Below, piece after piece: positions 33,899 through 42,267 of a DNA stretch of 64,000 nt; the first letter of the stretch is position 1, and each line of letters starts with the position of its first letter. This stretch comes from DASWTL01 sp035575925. GTDB taxonomy: Bacteria > Bacteroidota > Bacteroidia > Sphingobacteriales > Sphingobacteriaceae. Under the pieces are notes generated by a model, which was not told where the DNA came from, did not search any database, and saw only the letters and a program-made list of their open reading frames with translations. The stretch covers positions 62,001 to 126,000 of the forward strand of contig DATLXK010000058.1 in the NCBI GenBank assembly GCA_035575925.1. Reading direction: 5' to 3'. Both the position numbers and the translations under genes were made by a program.

Positions 33899-36064
33899 CT
33901 ATAGTTTTGGCTCTGTAGCAGAATACGATTCATTTAGTTTTTCAATAGCAGCTTCTTGGACATCAACTGTGGTGCTTCCCGAAAGCATTTTGTACATATT
34001 ATACGCAAAAAACAAATGCGATAGCCACATAAGGCTTCCGCCAATTGCCCGCCACAACCAATATGGAGCCATAAAAACAACGCTATCAATAAATGGCTTA
34101 CCAGCTATCCACATTAAGCCTTTTAGTGTGCTACCATACATTAATGGAATGGTGTAAAACAACAGGCCGATTAATGCGAGCCAGAAGTGAGCGCCTACCG
34201 TTATTTGAGGAGCCTCCTTTCCGGTTAACCGGGGAACGAGCGCATAAATCCCTGCCCATAAAAAGAAACAGATGATACCATACATGGTTAAATGCGAGTG
34301 GGCGACAGTAAAATCTGTAAAGTGCCAGATAAGATTGGTTGAACGGAAAGCCTCGGCTGTACCCTGAAGTGAACCCGTGAAATAGAAAATGATTCCAACC
34401 AGAAAGAAGGGTAGGGTATAACTGGACGGAATCTTGTACCAAGTGCCGTTAAATGTCAACAAGAAATTAGCTGTACCTGCCGCAACCGGTATCACCATTC
34501 CGACACTTCCTACGATGGCTGTGGTTTGGAGCCACCAGGGAATAGAGCTAAACACAAAATGATGTGTTCCGATGACTGTGTAAAAAAGAATCTGCGCCCA
34601 AAAGGCTAAAATCCCTAAACTGTATGAATAAATAGGTTTGTTTAGCTGCTGCGGAAGAAAATAGTACACTATCCCCAACGTAAAAAGCATAAACCACATG
34701 CCTACTCCCTGGTGCATGTAGTATCCCTGAACAATTGTTTCGCCTAGTCCGTTTTGCCAGGCCGGTATATATGCTACAATGGAGATAACGATCGCAAAAA
34801 TCACCGAAGCAACAATATACCAATTAGAAATGTAAATTTCTTTGGTTTTCCGTTTCGCAATGGTTTGCAAGAAATTAATTAAAGTTATTAGTAAACCTAT
34901 CCCAAACAGGAGCTGAACCGGCCAGATATATTCCCGATATTCTCCGCCGCCATTGTTAACTCCGGCCATCAGCAGCAAACTGCCGATGATAACTGTTGCA
35001 TTAATCAAATAAAGGATCCACCAACCAGCTTTTATACTTGCCAGAGGAGCATTTCCAACACGAGGAACTACATAATAACCCAACCCCAGCATTGCGAGTG
35101 ATGCCCAGCCCCAAAACACTGCGTTTGTATGAACCGGACGTAGTCGGCCAAAGCTTAACCAGCTGATCTGGTCAACGTCTGGTGATACAAACTTGATTCC
35201 TAAATATTCGCCAACAGTTGTCCCGAACAGCAGCCAAAAGGTGGCGGTTCCGATAAACCAGATGACCAATTTTGATAATGCGGGGTCAATTGGCGGACGC
35301 TTTACGGCACGTTTTTTTGCTGAAACAATCGGCAGATCAACACTACTGTTAACCGAGCTTACCAATCCCCGATCATCTTCGGCAACATCACTGCCAGACA
35401 ATTCACTATTTGTTAACGAATAATCTAACGCCTCCTTCCGTTTTAATAAGAGCCGCTCTAATTCCACCGGATCAGAAGCCCGTAAATAATCAGCGAATTT
35501 TTCACCCTCCTCAAGGTTTTGTTTATCTTGATAAGTCCTTAAAACCCTCCTGATTTTTACAATCATCAAAATTATTCCGGCAACTATAGGGATCATTATT
35601 AAAATAAGTGTAATAATAATACCGCCTTCGGCGAACAATGACCCGGTGGGTTTTCCGGTCTGGGCAGAAGCGACACTCCCGCATCCCATAATCAAAATAG
35701 AGATCAGTGCTGTAATGCTCCCTGCTTGAATACCTTTGCTTTGGTTTTCTCTATTATTTTTTTGAAACTCCAAATACCCGTCAATTTGCTTACTGTTTAG
35801 TTTTCCTATATATTCTTTAAATCGGGTCTCTTCGGATGGGTTTCTTCTGTTAGTAACCTTAGTGATTTCCTTTGTTTTATGATGAAGATACAGAGTCACA
35901 CCCAAAAGAAATAATACCAGAAAAGACAGAACGAACAATAGCACAGTCGACGATAAATCGTTTGTTGCAGATACCGAAGACGTTTCCGCAGAAACCTGAT
36001 AAACGGAGCCTGATATGAGTAAAGCTGATATTATTATTAGTTTGAACATATATGTCTTTGCCAT
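33899..36064 (-). CDS. cbb3-like heme-copper oxidoreductase subunit I with duplicated N-terminal module
   Basis: 721 residues. The heme-copper core starts near residue 265 and has RPVHTNAVFWGW, YYMHQGVGMWF, YSYSLGILAFW (the helix that bears the cross-linked tyrosine in cbb3), GTHHFVFSSIPWW (metal B histidines) and VAHSHLTMYG (heme histidines). It resembles CcoN but several positions differ from the usual cbb3 sequence. The first 250 residues contain two similar units, each a hydrophobic segment, SAETSS or SAQTGK, a membrane helix, a basic stretch and an acidic helix. Either an oxidase for NO-stress conditions or a non-canonical NO reductase. Regulator gene just upstream. Confidence 0.85.
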   Translation of the reverse strand: MAKTYMFKLIIISALLISGSVYQVSAETSSVSATNDLSSTVLLFVLSFLVLFLLGVTLYLHHKTKEITKVTNRRNPSEETRFKEYIGKLNSKQIDGYLEFQKNNRENQSKGIQAGSITALISILIMGCGSVASAQTGKPTGSLFAEGGIIITLILIMIPIVAGIILMIVKIRRVLRTYQDKQNLEEGEKFADYLRASDPVELERLLLKRKEALDYSLTNSELSGSDVAEDDRGLVSSVNSSVDLPIVSAKKRAVKRPPIDPALSKLVIWFIGTATFWLLFGTTVGEYLGIKFVSPDVDQISWLSFGRLRPVHTNAVFWGWASLAMLGLGYYVVPRVGNAPLASIKAGWWILYLINATVIIGSLLLMAGVNNGGGEYREYIWPVQLLFGIGLLITLINFLQTIAKRKTKEIYISNWYIVASVIFAIVISIVAYIPAWQNGLGETIVQGYYMHQGVGMWFMLFTLGIVYYFLPQQLNKPIYSYSLGILAFWAQILFYTVIGTHHFVFSSIPWWLQTTAIVGSVGMVIPVAAGTANFLLTFNGTWYKIPSSYTLPFFLVGIIFYFTGSLQGTAEAFRSTNLIWHFTDFTVAHSHLTMYGIICFFLWAGIYALVPRLTGKEAPQITVGAHFWLALIGLLFYTIPLMYGSTLKGLMWIAGKPFIDSVVFMAPYWLWRAIGGSLMWLSHLFFAYNMYKMLSGSTTVDVQEAAIEKLNESYSATEPKL

Positions 36065-36108
36065 AAAATATATTAATACCTTTTAATCCTTTTTTGTGTT
36101 AAAAAAAG

Positions 36109-36546
36109 TTACTTTTTCAATGCCGTAATTCCCAAGTTAAGATCTTCATTAAATTCTCCGATGGTAGTGGTTGAAAGCATTTGGTAGATTTGATTGCGTA
36201 TCTCTTTAAATTGATTATGTAAGGGACAAGGATTTGATTCGGAGCAATATTTTAAACCTAATCCGCAGCCAATAAATATACCGTTTCCATCTACTGCTTC
36301 TACAACCTGTGACAAAGGCCTTTTGAGGTTTTCCGAATCAATATAAAAGCCTCCATTCGGGCCTTTTGTCGACTGAACAATTCCCCTTTTACTCAGGTCT
36401 TGCAGAATTTTTGCGAGGAAGTATTCTGGAGAGCTGATTCCATCAGCAATCTCTTTCAGGCCCACTTTTCCACCAGAAGCTGTTCGATGAGCAATGAAGA
36501 ATACGGCACGCATCGCATATTCACATGTTTTTGAGAACACTGCCAT
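36109..36546 (-). CDS. Rrf2-family regulator, NsrR-like
   Basis: 145 residues. An N-terminal winged helix (SKTCEYAMRAVFFIAH, then GLKEIADGISSPEYFLAKIL and STKGPNGGFY) is followed by cysteines 94, 101 and 107, spaced like the FeS-binding cysteines of NsrR and IscR. NsrR loses its FeS cluster on NO and releases NO-response genes. All downstream genes on this strand concern NO, so this protein probably controls them. It has a possible leaderless start with TATATTTG just upstream. No other FeS-assembly genes are adjacent, which argues against an IscR role. Confidence 0.87.
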   Translation of the reverse strand: MAVFSKTCEYAMRAVFFIAHRTASGGKVGLKEIADGISSPEYFLAKILQDLSKRGIVQSTKGPNGGFYIDSENLKRPLSQVVEAVDGNGIFIGCGLGLKYCSESNPCPLHNQFKEIRNQIYQMLSTTTIGEFNEDLNLGITALKK

Positions 36547-36628
36547 TGAGACAAATATAAGGCATTTTTTTAAAAAAGGATAAAAAACTCTTTATTTAAT
36601 TTAGAAAAGCTCTCTATGTAAAAAAGCT

Positions 36629-36849
36629 CCGATAAACGAGCACCTTAAGCAACATCCAGGGATGATAACTGGATGTACCGCCACCTTTATATTGTTTAGA
36701 AAGAATATCCAGTTCAATTTCATCGATCACCAAACCCAGAAACGTACCGGGTGTTTTTCAGGAATTAATTCATCTAACGAGGGCGGTAACAGGAATTGCT
36801 GATAAGGGTTACAGGTCTTAAAAACCGACTTTTTTTGATTAATTTTCAT
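36629..36849 (-). pseudogene. IS1182-family transposase fragment (decayed)
   Basis: Read on the minus strand from an ATG at 36849: LLPPSLDELIPEKHPVRF matches the start of IS1182-type transposases. A stop follows, and the neighbouring frame continues with IDEIELDILSKQYKGGG and SSYHPWMLLKVLVYR. So one frameshift divides it and the rest of the transposase (over 300 residues) is missing. It marks an old insertion sequence between the NsrR-like gene and the right 33-base repeat. Confidence 0.75.
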
Positions 36850-36909
36850 ACTTTAATACACTGATTATCAAAGTATTATACAAATAAAAAGCAAAATATT
36901 TAATCCATA

Positions 36910-36944
36910 AAAAAGAGGCTGCCCTTTTGAGACAGCCTCTTTTT
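36910..36944 (-). terminator. strong terminator hairpin behind the DUF6580 gene
   Basis: AAAAAGAGGCTG and CAGCCTCTTTTT form a perfect 12-base stem with an 11-base loop; T-runs on both sides make it work in either direction. It lies 8 bases beyond the DUF6580 stop. Confidence 0.8.
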
Positions 36945-36950
36945 ATATTT

Positions 36951-36983
36951 ATCAGTTACGTGCTAACGCAGGATAACGTTTTT
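36951..36983 (+). repeat. 33-base direct repeat, right copy
   Basis: Same sequence and orientation as 26868-26900, with C instead of T at the ninth base. It covers the stop codon and last ten codons of the DUF6580 gene. This copy is probably the original, since it encodes a natural-looking protein end (EKRYPALARN). Confidence 0.85.
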
Positions 36984-37491
36984 CAAGCATGTAGAAACCA
37001 TAAAATAATATCGGTGCAAATACCAGATCGGAAATAAGTGCATTTCTTAAAAATGGAAGTCCTCTCACGTAAGAAAGAATTATGCCATCCGCATTGTGAG
37101 GGTATTGAGTAGGGGGATAGAATAATGCAAAATTAGTAATCAGGTAAAAAAGAAAAGCTCCTGCAATAGAAGCAAGCGCAACGTTGGTAACATTGATGCG
37201 TTTTTGAATAGCCATACCACACATCACGATTACTATAAAGCCCGCATACACAATTAAACTGAATCCATTACCTATAAAAAGATCTGATAAAGCCATTGCT
37301 GCTAAAGGCATGATGATTGCCAACCTCCTATCATTGAATTGCGAACCGGCAAATATTCCCAATGCATACACTGCCGAAAAGTTCCATAAGTGAGGAATAA
37401 GATAGGGCAGGGCACGGGTACAAGCTACCGCGATAATTACTAATGTAAGAACCAAAAAACGTGACGAGGTTAGTTGTTTAATCATATTCAA
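36952..37491 (-). CDS. DUF6580-type putative membrane transport protein
   Basis: 179 residues with five to six hydrophobic helices (SRFLVLTLVIIAVACTRAL, FSAVYALGIFAG, LAIIMPLAAMALSDLF, IVYAGFIVIVMCGMA, SIAGAFLFYLITNFALF). Resembles the Bacteroidetes DUF6580 group, small integral proteins of S-component-like size with unknown substrate. The 3' end carries the repeat shared with the sirtuin gene of the B12 cluster, so it may once have been next to btuB and its followers. M3 is an alternative start. Perfect terminator downstream. Confidence 0.75.
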   Translation of the reverse strand: MNMIKQLTSSRFLVLTLVIIAVACTRALPYLIPHLWNFSAVYALGIFAGSQFNDRRLAIIMPLAAMALSDLFIGNGFSLIVYAGFIVIVMCGMAIQKRINVTNVALASIAGAFLFYLITNFALFYPPTQYPHNADGIILSYVRGLPFLRNALISDLVFAPILFYGFYMLEKRYPALARN

Positions 37492-37741
37492 AAGTAGCGT
37501 TTTTTTTCTTTTTGTGAAAATGCTTTTTAACTAAATTTTAGCAATTTCAGACCGAATTCGAATGGAAAATTATATTTTGTTTGGATAATTAATAGGTTGA
37601 AAATCAAAAGATAACAACATGCTATTTAAATAATTAGAACAGATAATTACAATTGATTCAAACTAATAGATGATTATGTGCCAAATAAAATTTTGTTAGA
37701 TACTATAAACAGTTTATATAGAGTACATTATAACTCTTATC

Positions 37742-37990
37742 TCAATATTCATGTCGGGTGTATGCCGAATTAAAATCAGCACGCATAGAATTAAACCTGT
37801 TACTGGTTGATTTTAAAAACTCGTCATCCATAATTTCGAAAACCCCATTCACTCCGCCTACTATATCAATCTCTGAAAGCTTGAAAGTTTGTTCCAGAGT
37901 GCCTTGCTCAAACTTGATAATAAACTTAGCATTCATTGAAAAAATAGTGATCTTAAAATCCGGATGCGGTAACTCTGCTACTATTCTCAT
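37742..37990 (-). CDS. conserved-looking small protein, unknown function
   Basis: 82 residues, no signal or membrane segment. Beta-rich start (MRIVAELPHPDFKITIFSMNAKFIIKFE), and the C-terminal half has GVNGVFEIMDDEFL and ends TRHEY. I do not recognise the family. Stands alone behind a strong terminator, with 250 featureless AT-rich bases downstream before the DUF6580 gene. Confidence 0.65.
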   Translation of the reverse strand: MRIVAELPHPDFKITIFSMNAKFIIKFEQGTLEQTFKLSEIDIVGGVNGVFEIMDDEFLKSTSNRFNSMRADFNSAYTRHEY

Positions 37991-38021
37991 TTAATGATTT
38001 ATGTATCAAACATAAAGAAAT

Positions 38022-38053
38022 AAAAAAAGTCTTTCCTGGCTGGGAAAGACTTT
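38022..38053 (-). terminator. terminator of the secreted low-complexity protein gene
   Basis: On the minus strand AAAGTCTTTCC pairs with GGAAAGACTTT and is followed by seven T residues. It lies about 20 bases after the stop of the gene at 38073. Confidence 0.85.
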
Positions 38054-38072
38054 CAATTTTGAAAGCTATAAA

Positions 38073-38558
38073 TTAGTCGTCGTCCCGATCACCAGCCCTT
38101 CTATCGTTTCTGCGATCTTCATATCTGTCATCGTCATCATCACGATCTCTGTCTCCTTGTTTCTTACGTTGTCCCGGAGGCATACCATGCGGATGTCCTT
38201 TTTTTCCTTTTTTGTTTTTGTAACCTTCTGAATCTCCATAATCATTATCACGATTGTTACGATCATTCCGATCATTATTACGATTATGATAAATTTTTAC
38301 CTGCTCACGAATGGTTTCGTAATGTCCTGGTTCTGTTCTAGTGCCAAAAACTCCACGTGTACGCTGTTCAGGAACCCAAACCCTGCGTTCACGGGTTTCA
38401 TAATGATAAGTTCCGCGATCGTCCTGGTAAACCTTGCTTTCATCTACACGGTTTCCTCTCAGAATCTCGGGAAGGTTAACCTGCTGAGCACTGGCATTAT
38501 CAATTGTTGCTGCTCCCAATGTTACAAAGAGTGACAGCATTATTGCTTTTTTATTCAT
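38073..38558 (-). CDS. secreted protein with charged low-complexity tail
   Basis: 161 residues from the ATG giving MNKKAIMLSLFVTLGAATI, a signal peptide with cut near ASAQ. A short conserved part (HYETRERRVWVPEQRTRG) is followed by a tail of Asn, Asp and Arg runs (NDRNDRNNRDND, DRDRDDDDDR), with a Lys-rich KKGKKGHPHG section. Likely periplasmic or surface located; function unknown. Upstream in-frame codons to 38630 would destroy the signal peptide. Confidence 0.8.
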   Translation of the reverse strand: MNKKAIMLSLFVTLGAATIDNASAQQVNLPEILRGNRVDESKVYQDDRGTYHYETRERRVWVPEQRTRGVFGTRTEPGHYETIREQVKIYHNRNNDRNDRNNRDNDYGDSEGYKNKKGKKGHPHGMPPGQRKKQGDRDRDDDDDRYEDRRNDRRAGDRDDD

Positions 38559-38714
38559 TGTTGTGTGATTAAGTGTACTATATAACGTATAAATATGGTG
38601 CCACATTATATCAATAGAAGAAACTCTCATTGGCTTTCCCTCGATTAGGTTTATTTCTCCGAAAATATTACAGTAAACAAACAGGCTAACAGATTGAGGT
38701 ATTTATTTTTGTTG

Positions 38715-39188
38715 ATGGCTGAAAATTTAAACATCATTTCTGCAGGAAAGGCGCAGCAATACCAATCACTAATACCTCAAATAAGTGCCCTTATTGCCGG
38801 TGAGAATGATATTATCGCTAATATGGCCAATATTTGTGCAGCAGTACAGCAGCAATTTCAATTTTTGTGGATAGGGTTTTACCTGGTTAAAGGAAATGAA
38901 CTGGTACTGGGGCCATTTCAAGGGCCGGTTGCCTGTACACGTATTGCCAGGGGAAAGGGTGTTTGCGGTACTGCATGGGAAAAAAATCAGATACAAATAG
39001 TCCGCGATGTTGACGCATTTCCAGGACATATTGCATGCAGTTCATCATCAAAGTCAGAAATAGTTATACCTATTGTAAGGAACGGTAGCGTTATTGGAGT
39101 GCTTGATGCAGACAGTGATCGATATGATGAGTTTGATGAAACGGACAGCCTGTACCTTCAACAAATCACAGATTTTATCTGCTTTTGA
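38715..39188 (+). CDS. free methionine-(R)-sulfoxide reductase (GAF domain)
   Basis: 157 residues, one GAF domain. fRMsr cysteines appear in VACTRIARGKGVCGTAW and HIACSSSSKSE, with IGVLDADS at the C-terminal part. It reduces free methionine sulfoxide R-form using thioredoxin. The ATG at 38715 gives the usual start; the upstream ATG at 38694 adds seven residues. The stop overlaps the start of the glycosylase gene (TGATG), so the two oxidative/alkylation repair genes are coupled. Confidence 0.9.
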   Translation: MAENLNIISAGKAQQYQSLIPQISALIAGENDIIANMANICAAVQQQFQFLWIGFYLVKGNELVLGPFQGPVACTRIARGKGVCGTAWEKNQIQIVRDVDAFPGHIACSSSSKSEIVIPIVRNGSVIGVLDADSDRYDEFDETDSLYLQQITDFICF

Positions 39189-39793
39189 TGGGGAAACTTC
39201 CGGATTCTTTTTATCAGCGTGATGATGTAGTGGGAATTGCCCGTGAGCTTATGGGTAAGTACCTTCTTGTTAATACAGAGGGCATACTAACTGGAGGGGT
39301 AATAGTCGAAACCGAAGCCTATCGGGCTCCTGAAGACCGCGGATCGCATGCTTTTAATAATCGGCGTACAGCCAGAAACAATATTATGTTTGCTACCGGC
39401 GGTGTAGTTTACATGTACATCTGTTATGGCATTCATGATATGCTGAATATTGTTACCGGAACAGAAAACCGGGCTCATGCGGTATTGATAAGGGCTTTGC
39501 AGCCTGTTGTTGGTATTGAGTTTATGCGTGAAAGAAGGGCGATATTGAATGATGATAGCCGGTTATGCCGCGGACCCGGGGCACTGGCCAAAGCACTGGC
39601 CTTACGCAAAATCCATAATGGCATTTCTTTGCAAGAGGATGAAATATGGATTGAAGACCGAGGATTAGTATTTGCAGATCAGGATATCATAGCCGCTCCA
39701 AGAATTGGCCTCAACATTGAAGAACCATATCAAAGCATAGCCTGGAGGTTTTACAAAAAGGGCGACCCGAATGTAAGTAAACCTCATGTTTAA
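39188..39793 (+). CDS. 3-methyladenine DNA glycosylase (AAG/Mpg type)
   Basis: 201 residues. The family core is VETEAYRAPEDRGSHAFN with its active-site glutamate, then YMYICYGIHDMLNIV, RALQPV and the CRGPGALAKAL stretch. It removes alkylated purines such as 3-methyladenine and hypoxanthine from DNA. The first codon overlaps the fRMsr stop by one base. Confidence 0.93.
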   Translation: MGKLPDSFYQRDDVVGIARELMGKYLLVNTEGILTGGVIVETEAYRAPEDRGSHAFNNRRTARNNIMFATGGVVYMYICYGIHDMLNIVTGTENRAHAVLIRALQPVVGIEFMRERRAILNDDSRLCRGPGALAKALALRKIHNGISLQEDEIWIEDRGLVFADQDIIAAPRIGLNIEEPYQSIAWRFYKKGDPNVSKPHV

Positions 39794-39818
39794 GAAGATC
39801 AGAATTACGCCTAGTTTA

Positions 39819-40358
39819 CTATAATTTTGATTTTTTCTCTATAGTAATAATTTCTTTACGCTCGGAAAAACGATAACCCACAGAAGGAACCTGCGGACTT
39901 TTTTCCCACATAATTAATTCGGTAATAAATTTATCAATCTGCTTCAATATAAAACTTTCCGTTAATTCTGAGGGGGCAACCTGAGATATCACATCTTTCT
40001 CAGTAAGGGTGGTAATTTCTTCAATATGAGGGTAAAGAATAATCACATCTATATTTCCATTGTAGCTTTGTGAGAATGACAGAGCGCCTCTAAATTTATT
40101 AAAATGCCGGATTTCATCTGGTTTCTCTTTTATAATTCCGCTGCGGTGATGCCCCATAGTCAGATTAATTGCTTCGTAATTTTTATACAGATTAATCTCT
40201 TGCACGTCTGCAGTAAGTTTGTGGTGATCAATCACTAATTTTAAAGTACTTATAAGAGAGGCTCTGGCACTGGCTGTCCAGATGGCCCGCTTTTCCTCAA
40301 TAGCAGATTGACTGTTTTTAAAAGTTGAAATATTATCTTCGAGATCTTCGACTTTCAT
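39819..40358 (-). CDS. hypothetical protein
   Basis: 179 residues without signal or membrane segment. N-terminal helices (DNISTFKNSQSAIEEKRAIW), a middle region with GHHRSG, IDVIILYPHIEEI strands and a charged C-terminal tail. Not recognised. Convergent with the glycosylase gene and divergent from the lipoprotein gene; no operon partner. Confidence 0.7.
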   Translation of the reverse strand: MKVEDLEDNISTFKNSQSAIEEKRAIWTASARASLISTLKLVIDHHKLTADVQEINLYKNYEAINLTMGHHRSGIIKEKPDEIRHFNKFRGALSFSQSYNGNIDVIILYPHIEEITTLTEKDVISQVAPSELTESFILKQIDKFITELIMWEKSPQVPSVGYRFSERKEIITIEKKSKL

Positions 40359-40427
40359 ATAAATTTGATCATTAAACGAATAACTTTTACTATACGGATT
40401 TGTTTATCACCATATCATTAGCAACTA

Positions 40428-41363
40428 ATGGCTTACCAAATGGTTAAATTTAATTTTTTTAAATTACTTTTTATCGTATTGTTTTTAGTAACTGTATCTG
40501 CCTGTTCGATGAAAGATGTAAAGCCCGTTTTTTTAAACTATAAAGTCCATGCTAATTATCCTTCCGGCTCAACAATAAGTTATTTAAACGGCCATTTTTA
40601 CATTATGGGAGATGATGCCTCTGAAATGCTGGTATTAAATGAAGAGTTAGTAGAGAAAGAACGTATTGGTTTATTTGAAAAAGGGGTAAGCCCCAGAATT
40701 TCTAAAACGATTAAAGCTGATATTGAATCATCCGCAGTAATCATGCGGGATGGTAAAAGATCTATTCTTTTATTAGGATCCGGTTCATTAACTCCGCACC
40801 GGGATAGTGCTTTTCTATTTAATCCTCTGAATAAAGATGTTAAACGAATAGATTTTACCCGTTTTTATAACCAGCTTAGAATCGATTTCAAGCAATTGAA
40901 CATAGAAGCTGCCACCATATTGGGAGAGGATCTGGTGTTAGGCATTCGTGCAAATACTTCGCATCCGGATAATTATATTGTAATTGCAACACCGGATATT
41001 TCCCAGCCAAAATTTAAACTGAAAATCCAGCTTAAGCTACCTGTTAATCAAGCCGGTATCTCAGGCATGGATTACGACGATAAGCACGATATTCTTTTCA
41101 TCACATTTTCTTCGGAGAATACTTCAAATGCTTATGATGATGGCGAAGTTGGGGAAAGCTACCTGGCAATTATCGATCAGGCTAAAGAACAATTACAAAA
41201 AAGCGAGTTTTATATACCTTCATTAATTAAACTTACGGATTTAAGTCATCACTTTCGACAACAGAAAATTGAATCCGTATCTTTAATCACTGGTAAGCGC
41301 GAACTTCTGCTGGTTGCTGATGACGATAAAGGCGGAACAAGGTTGTTCAGACTGGGATTTTAA
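40428..41363 (+). CDS. lipoprotein with beta-propeller-like repeats (DUF6929-like)
   Basis: 311 residues. The N-terminal helix ends in a lipobox, VTVSAC, with the lipid cysteine near residue 26 (MVKFNF at 40440 is the likely start). Repeated short strands such as SYLNGHFYIMGDDASEML, SILLLGSGSLTPHRDSAF, HDILFITFSSENTS and RELLLVADDDKGGTRLF suggest a propeller. Bacteroidetes proteins of this type are annotated DUF6929; function unknown. The TspO-like gene follows 44 bases on. Confidence 0.75.
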   Translation: MAYQMVKFNFFKLLFIVLFLVTVSACSMKDVKPVFLNYKVHANYPSGSTISYLNGHFYIMGDDASEMLVLNEELVEKERIGLFEKGVSPRISKTIKADIESSAVIMRDGKRSILLLGSGSLTPHRDSAFLFNPLNKDVKRIDFTRFYNQLRIDFKQLNIEAATILGEDLVLGIRANTSHPDNYIVIATPDISQPKFKLKIQLKLPVNQAGISGMDYDDKHDILFITFSSENTSNAYDDGEVGESYLAIIDQAKEQLQKSEFYIPSLIKLTDLSHHFRQQKIESVSLITGKRELLLVADDDKGGTRLFRLGF

Positions 41364-41407
41364 ATATAGGATGCCAACAAAAAGATTGATTTTAATGTTA
41401 TAAACGC

Positions 41408-42253
41408 ATGAAGCGAGAAAAATTACTGGCACTTAGCAATGCTATCTGCTTTATCATTGCATTTTTAGTTTCAATGCTTAGTCAGCGTAAAATTTTTGGT
41501 AGAAATACCATTGGGGATATATCAAAGAAATACGATACACTGTTTACACCGGCAGATATTACCTTTTCTATCTGGGGACTCATTTATATATCTCTCTTCG
41601 CATTTTGTATATATCACCTGATTGCTGCGTTCAGAAAAGATGCAGATGAGGAAGCAAATGTACAACTGCGTCAAATAGGGTGGTTATTTGTCTTAAATAA
41701 CATGGCTACAACTTTGTGGGTAGTTGCATGGGTAAATGAGATGGTCATACTGTCGGTTTTGCTAATGATCATTCAGTTAGTAACTCTGGTGTTTATTTGT
41801 AAACAAGCTCACATTTTCAATAAAGAAAGAAGTTTATCATCAAAGATATTTACACAGATTCCAATAAGTATATATTTTGGATGGATTTCAGTTGCTATTG
41901 CAGTGAATGTTAATGCAGCATTTAAGGCATTCGGGTGGGACACTATACTGTTATCTGCAAAAAACCAAACCATTATTTTAATTGGCATCATGGCTTTAGT
42001 ATCCATATTGGTTATTATGGTTAAAAAGAATGTTTTTTATGGAATGGTTATTATTTGGGCCTTTTATGGGATCATTTTAAAGAACCGCGACATTGCCGGA
42101 AATGAAGAGATAATTACTGCTTCCGCTGCTGCCATGGCATTGGTAGGCCTAACATCCATTATAGAGCTGTATAAATTGATAAAACCGCTTTCGGAACCCG
42201 TTCCTGCATCGGTACATTCACGTAACGCCAGGACTACAGATACGACATATTAA
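41408..42253 (+). CDS. TspO/MBR-like (tryptophan-rich) membrane protein
   Basis: 281 residues with eight or more hydrophobic segments. The signature FTPADITFSIWGLIYI and NNMATTLWVVAWVNE, rich in tryptophan, resemble TspO/peripheral benzodiazepine receptor homologues, but it is nearly twice the size of a five-helix TspO. Ligand unknown; porphyrins or tetrapyrroles are known TspO ligands. Convergent with the CheB gene 14 bases away. Confidence 0.75.
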   Translation: MKREKLLALSNAICFIIAFLVSMLSQRKIFGRNTIGDISKKYDTLFTPADITFSIWGLIYISLFAFCIYHLIAAFRKDADEEANVQLRQIGWLFVLNNMATTLWVVAWVNEMVILSVLLMIIQLVTLVFICKQAHIFNKERSLSSKIFTQIPISIYFGWISVAIAVNVNAAFKAFGWDTILLSAKNQTIILIGIMALVSILVIMVKKNVFYGMVIIWAFYGIILKNRDIAGNEEIITASAAAMALVGLTSIIELYKLIKPLSEPVPASVHSRNARTTDTTY

Positions 42254-42267
42254 TACACCGGGTTGAA

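Noticed and set aside
33899..34500. Several plus- and minus-strand frames inside the heme-copper subunit gene
   Set aside because: They follow the codon shadow of the long subunit I gene and have no independent evidence.
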